A stretch of DNA of 64,000 bases, from NCBI GenBank assembly GCA_905250075.1, contig CAJNOP010000385.1, positions 132,325 through 196,324 of the forward strand, written 5' to 3'. The DNA comes from Rotaria sp. Silwood1. Lineage: Eukaryota > Rotifera > Eurotatoria > Philodinida > Philodinidae. Under the pieces are notes generated by a model, which worked only from the letters and a program-made list of their open reading frames with translations, searched no databases and was not told where the DNA came from. Each line of letters begins with the position of its first letter. Within the stretch, counting starts at the first letter, position 1. Below are positions 55,474 to 64,000 of this stretch, piece by piece. The position numbers and the translations under genes were made by a program.

Positions 55474-57408
55474 CTTACGCTGTTCTTTATTTTTTTCATT
55501 TTCTATCAATTCAAAAGCACATGTACATTGATAGGCCTCGTTTTATTTGTTATTTTGTTTTTCGTTTTTCGTTTTTCGTTTTTATCGTTCGTCTTTCTTT
55601 TTTTCTTTGCGTTCTTCTTTTTCTTACTCCGTTGCTTCATTCCTACTCGTCTTCTTTCCTAGTCTTTCTTTTATTATATTTCTTAATCATACTATTCAGT
55701 ATTATTTTGTAGTCTACTGCCATACCAGCGAAATGTTTAAGCATAATGCCCTAGGTTCTGACATCCTGCGCTTCTATATTATATTTTCATATCTTTATGC
55801 AGGTACTTGAGAGCGTAACTAAAAAGAGTAATATTCAAAAAAAAAACGTTTTTTTTTTCATTTTACCTACACAAAATGCAAAGAAAGACAAAACATGAGG
55901 AAGAAAATTGAAAGAAAGCAATATACGCAGTGACGAGTGGCTGCTCTCAAACTGACTACCGAATAAAAATGTCACGGTCTATTGATTCACATAAGCATAG
56001 GTGATAGAGAAAAAACCCACTGCTTTTGTGTACGATAAATTCGATGTAAAACCAATAGCAAACACAATAACAATTCATACACTCAACAGTTACTTACGAT
56101 GTAAGTAAATTTGATTTTTCAATACTTCAAGACTTATGCAGACTTATAATCGGTAACCGTAAATGGTCTGTCAGTGGACACAAACTTTTCTCTACTAGTC
56201 CGTATGAGTATTTTTTATTTTGAGTTTTTGCATATTTTCTTTTAACCTAAAGAACATTATTTTAAAGATGTCGAAGACTATTTGTTTTTATGGAAAAATG
56301 TGCTAGACTATTCTATCTGATCGATATTCGTTTTAATTTATTTATAATATTTTATCAAATCACTTTCATTACACGTTATATTATCAAAACAACATTGAAA
56401 TAATTATTTAGTGTTGAACCTATCATAAATTTATTTCCGGTTCGTTTAGTGTTTACACCATATATTTCGCATAGATATCAAAGACAACAAAGTGTACATG
56501 CTGCAGAAGACAGAATAAATATATTACTTAGTGCAATTTAAAAAGAGTGTCATCATTATCTTTTTTTCTGCATAGAAAGTTTGAAGAAATTTCTCTTTTT
56601 TATGTAGCGATAGAGAAAAAAAAGACGTAGGTGTCGATCTGTATCTGAGTCGGGATGTGAGCGTGGCTTTGGTCATCTACACCCATATCCGAATACAGGA
56701 ATATTTATGAATGTCTTCTTATATATTGGGGTGTCATCAAAGTATGATGATAAACTACCAAATCAGGAATAAATTTAACTGTAAGATTTTTTTGATTTCT
56801 CTCTAATTTGTCGAAGAAGATAAATTTACTATATTTGAACCGATCAGTTAAAGTATTTACTTTTTGCTTAGCCTAGTAAAAGAAAGGTAAAATGCCACCC
56901 TTACTAGCGATAGACTTTTGTTTCATTCATTTCTTTTTAAATGTAGAATAATACAATTCAGTGAAAATAAGGAAATAGAATTTGTTCTCAACAAAACAAA
57001 GTTACTTCTTAGCAGAATCTCAATACTTGTATAGGAATAGAAATCAACTTTTTTTAAAATGAAATGTAGTTTTTTTTGAAGATATGAGTAGAACTGATCA
57101 GAGAATGTGAAAAACTGAGCGAACGTGATTGGATGTGAATACGGGCAAGAGAAATACGTTCATAAAAATCCACATTCAAATGTTTGTCGACACCTACAAA
57201 ATAATTTTTAAATATAGTTGATCAGCAGCTATATTTCGTAAAATTGATGCTACTCGAGAAGTAGAGAATTACGCAAAATTGCAATTAAGATGTGCTTAGA
57301 GAGTGAGAAATTTTAGATTCTTGTTCTTCTTCTGGCTCATAAAAAGACACTAAATCATTTTATCTTATTCATAGTTGACTAAATTTATCGGTCAACAAAA
57401 AAAAAGAT
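55474..57408. other. 5' flank of the patatin gene, no gene recognised
   Basis: Pyrimidine-rich and AT-rich stretches. The frames at 55419-55712 and 55547-55810 are low-complexity. Contains the decayed island at 56626-56690 and a very weak one near 57115-57190. Confidence 0.35.
56626..56690. repeat. Decayed telomere-like island
   Basis: GACGTAGGTGTCGATCTG, later GGGATGTGAGCGTGGC, on the left; CATCTACACCCATATCC on the right. Usual polarity, many substitutions. Confidence 0.45.
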
Positions 57409-60400
57409 ATGAATAACGCCGCAATTGATCAATTGTTCACAACACTTGATGATACGATTATCAATAATGGAGAAAATGTACGGCAGTTATTTGATCAACT
57501 AGAATCTTTAATCGGAGAAAAAAATAATACTTATCGTGAGCTATTGAACTTAAAGAAAAATTGTTATTTTCAAGCTGTTCAAAATTCGAATGCATGGCAC
57601 ATGGAAGAAAACATCATAAGCAGGTATATCACAAAATGGGAACAACAAATGAATAATCCAGAAACACGACTGACAGAATCAACAGTTGCTGTTGCAAATG
57701 TTCAGACAGACACATCAATACTAAACAATATTAAGAAGTGTTTACCCATGATAAAATCGTTACTTAGCGACACTCCGCAAATAAATTATAGCGCTGAATT
57801 AGAGAGAAAAATCAAGGAATGTTTCGAATCATCTGTGAACTCATTGGATGACTATATTAAACGGACTTTGGAAATTTGGAAAATAATGGTCAGTTTGAAT
57901 TCTCTTCTAACTCAAATAGAAGTGACTTTTGAAAAAACTGTAGATCAGACAAAGATGAAAATTTTTTCGTTTTTAATTGATCTTTGCTATTACTTGATAT
58001 ATTTACAATATCAGCGTAAGGTAGATTTTGTAGAGTTTCTTATTTCCAATAAGTCAAAGCTTCGTTCTATTTTATTTGCTACTATTCCGTTAAGAGAAGA
58101 TCGCATTCAATCACACGCCAAAAAACTATCTGTTTTATTTCAACCCGATAAATCTGAATCGAAACGAAACAGCATGTTTACAGAAGTTTGTCAATTAATA
58201 GCCGGCGATTTAGATAAACAATTGAATACGTTGTCTAATGATCAGACAAATCGAGCTAGTTTAATTGAGCAGTATAAGGCAAGTGCAAAGAAATACTGGA
58301 ATATTGCTAATGAATATGAATATGCAAGAAAACATGAGTGGAATTATATAAACCCAAAAAAACGAGAAGCATTATCGCATTTAACCGATGAAGAATTAGA
58401 AAATTATCAGCAACATTATGCAGTTAGTGCATATGAATATGACAGAGCTGCAGCAAGAGAACTCGAAGCAGCAGGCAACAAAGAAAAACTAGCCGAGCAA
58501 GTTGACTTGAAAAAGTGGATGGCTCTTACGCTATACCACGCCGGCGATCATCTATCCTTCGAAGCGCAAATTTATGCCCTTGCTGGGATTTATTTATTAG
58601 TAACCAATGATAAGGATAATCGTTGTAAAGATGACTTTGAGGCATTAAAAACGCTTCTGCGAAAAATCCGTCGTACAGAAACACCATTGTCCGCAGTTTC
58701 AAATGAGGAAGTCAACAATTTAAGAGATAAATCAGTATTGTCTAAAGCTATAATGGCTTACAGACAGGGCTCTATCACATTAGAACAGTTTCAAAGGGAT
58801 CTTTTGTCGGAATTACGATTCACTATTCTCAACAAAAATTCTTTTCGAGATAGAAAAGAAACAGGACTAGGCTCGAGATTGAGCAGTATACCCAGTGGTG
58901 TTGATATTGGTGTTTTATATTTAATTGGTGATATTTTATTGGGAAATAAATTTCAGGACGAAAATCAATCTAATCTACAACACTCTAAAATCCGTGAATT
59001 CATAAAAACAATTATAAATAATGCGCTATATCATTACAACAAAGGACAGTACAGTGAATTTCTTTATACATTAACCACTCACTATGCTAAACCAAAATTG
59101 TTAGTAGGGATTAAACAAATAAAACAAGGTAATAGTTGTAAAATTTTGCTTGACATCCGACCTACTGTGATTGTGGAAGAACTTTTGAGCTACGATTTTT
59201 CACCCGAAGGAGTTGCCAATTTTCTCGTTTTGCTTGGCGAGGTTTTGCTCAGTAAACCCGATTTAAAACCGAAAAAAGAGTTCACTGGCGATATACGTCT
59301 GGAGTTACCAAATTATCCTGATTTCATATATTTTGCAACAATATTATTTGAGGAAGTTTTGAAAAATACACAGCTGACGGAACGAGCCAAAAATATTGAC
59401 AGTAAGATTGAATCAAGAATCTCATTTGTAGAAACAAGATGCATAGAACATCTTGAAAAAAGCTTAGTAGATTGTACTTATTCTGTGCCAAATGAGTACA
59501 CAACAGAGAGATTACTTGTTTCTGCTAGTGTTCGTCTAGAAGCAGTAAAACTTGTTACAAAAGTTAATTACGCCATTGCACAAATGATAGTCGGAGACAC
59601 AGAGAGTTTACAGAAAAGTGTCAAGATGATTAAAAATGTCAAAGAAGAATTGATGAAAGATCTTACGGAAGAAAAAATGTTTGTCGTAAGCGAAATTCGT
59701 CTTCAAGCATTGACAGACATTTTCACTACGTTTGGTTATCCCGATGATGTATCATATGCTAGGAAAAAACTAGTTTTTTGTAGTAAAAAAATCACTGGTC
59801 CAAGAAGTGATCTATTTATTAAGAATATCAATAAAGTTTTAAAAGATGATCAGACAGTTTTACAGTGTAAACCACCAATTTTATTTGATGATAATGAAAT
59901 TGACGAGTTTGAATTGTTGGATAAAGTTTTAAATCAAGTTCTGAAATTGAATAAAACGCAATTTTTGAAAGATGTGTGTTACTATTATCAAAATTATGCT
60001 GACCCATTAACATCTTTAATAAAAAAGATGATAAGAAAAGAAAAGTTTTCCAATATCAATGAATGGATGACATCGTTTTTACAACAAAAAAAATCATTGA
60101 ATTTTCACTATTTACCGATTTTATCTCTGTTGCATAATCTCATTTTCATACCATGTACTGTGGAAAGCCATCAAGAGCATAAATTTGTATTTGTTCCAAT
60201 TAAAGAAGTGATTGATGTTTCTAAACAACAGGAAAAAGTTTCTGTATATATTATAACGGAAGAAAAGAACTGGCCAGAAGATGTTAGACCAGTAAAAGGT
60301 GCTTTTGTGCTCAGTGAGACTTCATTGAATTATATATATAATCAGTTAGATTCGGCTACCGATAAAATAACTCAAAGTCATTTGGTAAATTTAATTGCGC

Positions 60401-61794
60401 TTCATTATCAGCGCCAGGCTGAAAAAATTGATAAAACCAACCATATAGAAGCATTAAACATATGGGTTACAGCGCAGAAATATTACAGTCACTCGTTGAC
60501 ACTCATTCCATATAATTTAAAAGCAATGCTCGGTTATGCTACATGCTTACTAAAGTTAGGTAAATATCACTTAGCTGAGAAGGTTTTGGAGAAAAAAGTT
60601 GAGAAAAAAACATATTTGTGTGATCCACCAGAAAAATGGCTTCTCTTAGGTATTGTAAAACGCAAATTGCAAAACTATGATCAGGCTAAGAATGCTGTTG
60701 AAACAGCACTCAGATTGAAAGAGAACTATGTCGAAGCAAAAAATGAATTGAACTTGATATTAAAATTACGACAAGAAACAGCTGAACAACGAATCAAATT
60801 ATACAATAAAATGAGTTTGATTCATACCGAACCTAAATCCCATCAATACAATATTCTTTCTATTGACGGTGGTGGCATTAGAGGATTAATACCGGCCATC
60901 TGGATTAGTGAGTTAGAACGAAGAACTCAATTGAGCAGCTCATCTATGTTCCACATGATGGCTGGAACATCAACTGGAGGGATCATAGCTGCTGGTCTTT
61001 CGTTACCAGATAAACCTGGTATCAGAAAACCGCGTTATAAAGCTGTGGATTTTGTTCAATTGTACACAGCCCATTCTAAAAGAATATTTTCTTGTTCGTC
61101 AGTCATAGAGAAGATTTTAAAATTAGGGATTAAATATACTGATGAGGGACGAAAGGCCTTGTTCCAGCAATATTTTGGAGATACTCAGTTATCTCAAGCA
61201 CTGACTGATCTTGTCATAACGGCGACTACCTTTCGCAGTTGTACTACAGAGCTATTTCAACGAAGTGAGGCTATTAATGATTACAGGAAAAATTATAAAC
61301 TTGTTGATATTCTCATGTGCACAACAGCTGCACCAATGTATTTTCCATCTTATCGCTTGCACGATACTGTATTTGTCGACGGTGGAGTTCAAGCCAATAA
61401 TCCAGCAATGTGTGCCTATACTGAGGCATGTAAGAAAAATATCAAACGTGAGGATATTTTTATTCTATCTCTTGGTACAGGCGATTATGTACCAGATCCA
61501 TTGAATCCGAATGCTAAGCGACATCTTTTATTTTGGTTAACTAATAAGCATGATGCTTTGAGTGTCATTTTGAATGGTCCAGAACGTAATATTGATTATC
61601 AATTAAGTAATATATTAGGTAGTGATCATTATAATCGATGGCAGGTTTGGCTTGAAAAACCAATTTCACTTGACGATATAAGCAAAGAAAGTTTAGACAA
61701 TCTAATAGAGCTTGCCCGTGCTCATTTTGACGAAATGGATGCTTCTGATAGTAATAATCGATTAGGAAAACTTATCGAGCGATTTAAAGAGTAA
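57409..61794 (+). CDS. TPR-patatin phospholipase-like protein (1461 aa)
   Basis: One uninterrupted 4.4-kb exon. Residues 1 to about 1000 are largely helical and charged with no domain I can name; QPDKSESKRNS and long Lys/Glu helices suggest a cytosolic scaffold. Residues about 1015-1122 contain TPR-like helical pairs (ALNIWVTAQKYYSHSLTLIP, LLLGIVKRKLQNYDQAKNAV). Residues about 1145-1400 are a complete patatin domain. The oxyanion loop is DGGGIRG (from Asp1153), the nucleophile elbow GTSTGG places Ser1188, and the second catalytic residue is Asp1324 in FVDGGVQANNP. All catalytic elements are present, so it should be an active lipid acyl hydrolase (phospholipase A type). The TPRs and long N-terminus probably regulate or target it. 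ATG at 57409 follows an A-rich AACAAAAAAAAAGAT leader. The gene is AT-rich like its flanks. A stop TAA ends it at 61792-61794. Confidence 0.85.
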   Translation: MNNAAIDQLFTTLDDTIINNGENVRQLFDQLESLIGEKNNTYRELLNLKKNCYFQAVQNSNAWHMEENIISRYITKWEQQMNNPETRLTESTVAVANVQTDTSILNNIKKCLPMIKSLLSDTPQINYSAELERKIKECFESSVNSLDDYIKRTLEIWKIMVSLNSLLTQIEVTFEKTVDQTKMKIFSFLIDLCYYLIYLQYQRKVDFVEFLISNKSKLRSILFATIPLREDRIQSHAKKLSVLFQPDKSESKRNSMFTEVCQLIAGDLDKQLNTLSNDQTNRASLIEQYKASAKKYWNIANEYEYARKHEWNYINPKKREALSHLTDEELENYQQHYAVSAYEYDRAAARELEAAGNKEKLAEQVDLKKWMALTLYHAGDHLSFEAQIYALAGIYLLVTNDKDNRCKDDFEALKTLLRKIRRTETPLSAVSNEEVNNLRDKSVLSKAIMAYRQGSITLEQFQRDLLSELRFTILNKNSFRDRKETGLGSRLSSIPSGVDIGVLYLIGDILLGNKFQDENQSNLQHSKIREFIKTIINNALYHYNKGQYSEFLYTLTTHYAKPKLLVGIKQIKQGNSCKILLDIRPTVIVEELLSYDFSPEGVANFLVLLGEVLLSKPDLKPKKEFTGDIRLELPNYPDFIYFATILFEEVLKNTQLTERAKNIDSKIESRISFVETRCIEHLEKSLVDCTYSVPNEYTTERLLVSASVRLEAVKLVTKVNYAIAQMIVGDTESLQKSVKMIKNVKEELMKDLTEEKMFVVSEIRLQALTDIFTTFGYPDDVSYARKKLVFCSKKITGPRSDLFIKNINKVLKDDQTVLQCKPPILFDDNEIDEFELLDKVLNQVLKLNKTQFLKDVCYYYQNYADPLTSLIKKMIRKEKFSNINEWMTSFLQQKKSLNFHYLPILSLLHNLIFIPCTVESHQEHKFVFVPIKEVIDVSKQQEKVSVYIITEEKNWPEDVRPVKGAFVLSETSLNYIYNQLDSATDKITQSHLVNLIALHYQRQAEKIDKTNHIEALNIWVTAQKYYSHSLTLIPYNLKAMLGYATCLLKLGKYHLAEKVLEKKVEKKTYLCDPPEKWLLLGIVKRKLQNYDQAKNAVETALRLKENYVEAKNELNLILKLRQETAEQRIKLYNKMSLIHTEPKSHQYNILSIDGGGIRGLIPAIWISELERRTQLSSSSMFHMMAGTSTGGIIAAGLSLPDKPGIRKPRYKAVDFVQLYTAHSKRIFSCSSVIEKILKLGIKYTDEGRKALFQQYFGDTQLSQALTDLVITATTFRSCTTELFQRSEAINDYRKNYKLVDILMCTTAAPMYFPSYRLHDTVFVDGGVQANNPAMCAYTEACKKNIKREDIFILSLGTGDYVPDPLNPNAKRHLLFWLTNKHDALSVILNGPERNIDYQLSNILGSDHYNRWQVWLEKPISLDDISKESLDNLIELARAHFDEMDASDSNNRLGKLIERFKE

Positions 61795-62423
61795 TGGAAC
61801 TAAAGCAGTGCGATCTTTTAGTGTTCATGATTCTTCATTATCAAAATAGTCGACATTTTTTTGGCGTGTGAGACATTCTCAAACATACAAAACAGAAAAG
61901 CAAATGGAAGAACGAAGCTTAGAAATTCATTGTAGTACTACTAAACTCAAAATGCTACTTTTTATTACTTAACTTACATTTTTCTTTTTCTATGTTTTTT
62001 TTCGCTTATTGCTTCTAACCACTTACGTAGTTTTCTGTAGTTTTTACTTTCTATTTTATCTTCTTTTGCTCTATAATGGAAATTACTTTTAGCTTCTTTT
62101 TTCAATTTCGATCAATTTTGAATCAAAAATAAACTGATGAGATCGTTTTCTCTGTTGATATGTGTGCTTTTTGCATAAGATCTTTATTGGTAGCAGAAAA
62201 ACTCTGGAGAGATTTTCTCTTCTTGATATCACAAAAAGTCTTGATGTGTTACTGTTTATGTCGATGACTGGGTGAATTTCTAGGACTCCGTATGACCGGT
62301 TTGCGTGTGAGTTAGAAAGCATCATGAAAGTTTTCTGTATATGCCTCTTTATCAATGGGGAAAAAAGGCGAAATTCGCTGTACTTCACCGTACTCTCTGT
62401 ACTTCCGGGCTGTATGAAAGGTT
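61795..62423. other. 3' flank of the patatin gene
   Basis: A possible poly(A) signal is AATAAA within AAAAATAAACTG near 62125. The minus-strand frame 62089-62388 has no recognisable domain. Confidence 0.35.
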
Positions 62424-62678
62424 TGCCTGCAAACGTTTTGGCTATTTCAACACTTATAGTGGTCAGTGTTCCGGTATAGTAATGGAATTCCAGCTTGAGT
62501 AAATCTATCAGCCATCAGAGTCCAAATACCTCATTGTACAATAAAATTTGAGTAACAATGAAGTACAACGAGATATTTGGACTCTGACGCATGATAGATT
62601 TACGCAGGTTGGACTCCCATTACTATACCGGAACATTGACCAATAGAAGTATTGAAATAGCTAAAAAGTTTGCAGGCA
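62424..62678. mobile_element. Foldback element (255 bp) next to a telomere-like island
   Basis: The termini are TGCCTGCAAAC and GTTTGCAGGCA. The arms are about 115 bases long (GTTCCGGTATAGTAATGG / CCATTACTATACCGGAAC). The last base is followed at once by GGGTATGGGTGTGG of the next island. Confidence 0.75.
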
Positions 62679-62729
62679 GGGTATGGGTGTGGATGTGGTT
62701 CATCTTATCTTAACCCACTCATACATCCT
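62679..62729. repeat. Telomere-like island directly joined to a foldback element
   Basis: GGGTATGGGTGTGGATGTGG on the left; AACCCACTCATACATCC on the right. Usual polarity. Confidence 0.6.
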
Positions 62730-63046
62730 CAATTTCAACAAAAACTAATATGATATTTGGAATCAGCATAAAAAACTGAGTAGACCTATGTACAATTTAA
62801 ACAATTTCTGAAATTTTTGTTTTTGTCGAAAAAGTTATCCGTAGGCCCTTTCAAGAACATGATGCAAATTGAATTCAATGAAAACACAGGTTTTAGTTTC
62901 TAGATAGTTGCCATTTGTCCATCGAATAACTTTAAACAATTTTCGAGGCTTTTCTATGATGTCCGAAAGATGATTTCACAAAATTCCTTTTCATCATGTC
63001 CCTGAGAGAGACCAGGGCTAAATTTTTTGAGCAAAAACTATCTTGA
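62730..63046. other. Intergenic, nothing recognised
   Basis: Short AT-rich gap between two islands. Confidence 0.3.
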
Positions 63047-63180
63047 GGATGTAGGTGTGGATGTGAGTTTTATCTTTAACACCACTCATATCCATACTCA
63101 AACCCAAACCCACAACCACATCCACACCCACACCCACATACCCACACGCACACCCACACCCACACCCACACCCCACACCC
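63047..63180. repeat. Telomere-like island, long C-rich arm
   Basis: GGATGTAGGTGTGGATGTGA on the left, a linker of about 15 bases, then a right arm of about 95 bases ending CACACCCACACCCACACCCC. Usual polarity, with the C-rich side much longer and better preserved toward its outer edge. Confidence 0.85.
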
Positions 63181-63892
63181 TAAATAATTTTCTTTTTAAA
63201 TCTCATACTGATTATTTAATAGCAACATTTATATCTTATGACTTTTTCTAAATTAACTTGCTAAATTAATTCAAACAACAATTCATCTTTAAAAATGATT
63301 ATTATTATCAAAATTCAATTAATAATTTTTTGTTTATTAATCAATGTTTAATTGTATCAATTGATTCACAACATAGTTCAACGTTTAGATTAGAAAAGTA
63401 ACCATCTCCTTTTTTAAACAATCAATATCTTATTTGATTCTTTCTTTTTTCAAGATATTCAATTAAGTATGTTCGTTAAATAACATTCTACATTTCTGTC
63501 ATGTCTCAATGATAATAATACACATATTATACATGTTTGACGAAATACTTTACAAAAGTGATTAAGTTTTTTTAATTAATTAATAAAACCAGATAAAGCA
63601 AATATATAATTATAAAAATTTGTTTTTTTTTCTATACCCAAAAGGTAGCTCTAGATGAACTTTTTGCTAATATATATTTTCGTATATTAACTTATCTAGA
63701 ACAACAACAAATAAACAAAAACAGCAATGTTTCTAATAGAAATAATTCAATAGTAGAGAAAAAAATATTGTTTTTTCTTTCGTTTTTATTTCGAATTGAT
63801 TATGGTTTGATCATTCTCTATTGATCTTATCTTTCAATATCTTATTGATGATGATATACATGTTTGTGAAACAGTTGCTTTGATTTATGCTA
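63181..63892. other. Very AT-rich, nothing recognised
   Basis: No coding frame or repeat stands out. Confidence 0.35.
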
Positions 63893-64000
63893 ACGAGGGA
63901 AGGTCCCCAAGTGATTCACTGCTTTTGACTCCATATTTTGCCCATAAGTAGGGGTCTTGTAGACTAGAGAAATCCTAAGAAGATATGGGCTCATATTGCG
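63893..64000 (+). mobile_element. Possible transposon terminus at the window edge
   Basis: ACGAGGGAAGGTCCCCAAGT resembles the left terminus of the foldback at 22816 (GATGAGGGAAGGTCTCCAAG). The following sequence is less AT-rich than the flank and runs off the window, so the element cannot be assessed. Confidence 0.3.

Noticed and set aside
55419..55810. Phe/Ser/Leu-rich frames that could pass as membrane proteins
   Set aside because: They come from a TTTCTTTTTCG pyrimidine-rich tract; low complexity and overlapping in two frames.
643..63180. CRISPR array
   Set aside because: Repeated hexamers have no spacers of constant length, and the context is eukaryotic.

Overview
This is a eukaryotic window: AT-rich, with wide spacing between genes, short spliceosomal introns (57-69 nt where the reading frame proves them, such as the six-exon gene at 37.7-39.1 kb and the single intron of the F-box gene at 17.1 kb), and two runs of N at 19625-19634 and 46934-47033. 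The best fit is a bdelloid rotifer. The G-rich hexamer TGTGGG, reported as the telomere repeat of Adineta vaga, is scattered throughout. The gene content (F-box/LRR, NHL propeller, TIR-SAM, GIMAP-like GTPase, TPR-patatin) is also typical of expanded bdelloid families. The organism call is an inference from sequence only.

Genes that look intact: a 129-residue secreted protein (1431-1820, -); a 729-residue helical-repeat/TIR/SAM-like protein (9689-11878, -); a two-exon F-box/LRR-like protein (15958-17702, -); a two-EF-hand calcium-binding protein (25336-25653, +); a six-exon proline-rich protein (37732-39100, +); an NHL-repeat propeller (48979-49905, +, 5' end uncertain); and a 1461-residue TPR-patatin phospholipase (57409-61794, +). 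A large SNTX-like/GTPase protein (27519-30952, -) is whole except for one frameshift in an A6 run.

Broken genes are common. They include a protein kinase tail (4.5-5.1 kb), a TIGR03790-like gene with many stops (33.6-34.3 kb), a coiled-coil remnant (34.4-35.1 kb), an L-xylulose-reductase-type SDR (53.5-54.5 kb), the cytoplasmic tail of a membrane-like protein (50.3-50.8 kb) and several shorter coding scraps.

The most striking feature is a family of at least seventeen islands of 50-375 bp. In each, a (TGTGGG)n-like array on the left faces a (CCCACA)n-like array on the right across a short unrelated linker. The polarity is always G-rich left and C-rich right, as expected if two telomere-capped ends had been joined head to head. 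Several gene remnants stop exactly at an island edge. I propose fossil telomere-telomere junctions (or telomere-seeded break repair); a foldback element with telomere-like arms is the main alternative.

The rest of the intergenic space is packed with foldback and terminal-inverted-repeat elements: a nested palindrome at 20.8-25.2 kb, in which one arm preserves the empty site of a hAT-like and of a TA-target insertion in the other; a pair of related foldbacks at 35.6-37.3 kb; and others at 13.1-13.9, 51.2, 52.0-52.8, 55.0-55.5 and 62.4-62.7 kb. There are also very small TTAA-flanked and TA-flanked elements at 45.9 and 46.3 kb. No rRNA, tRNA, CRISPR or prokaryotic operon structure was seen. The genes do not form a pathway, but TIR, GIMAP-like GTPase and patatin domains all occur in innate-immune or cell-death systems, so this may be a defence-rich accessory or subtelomeric region.
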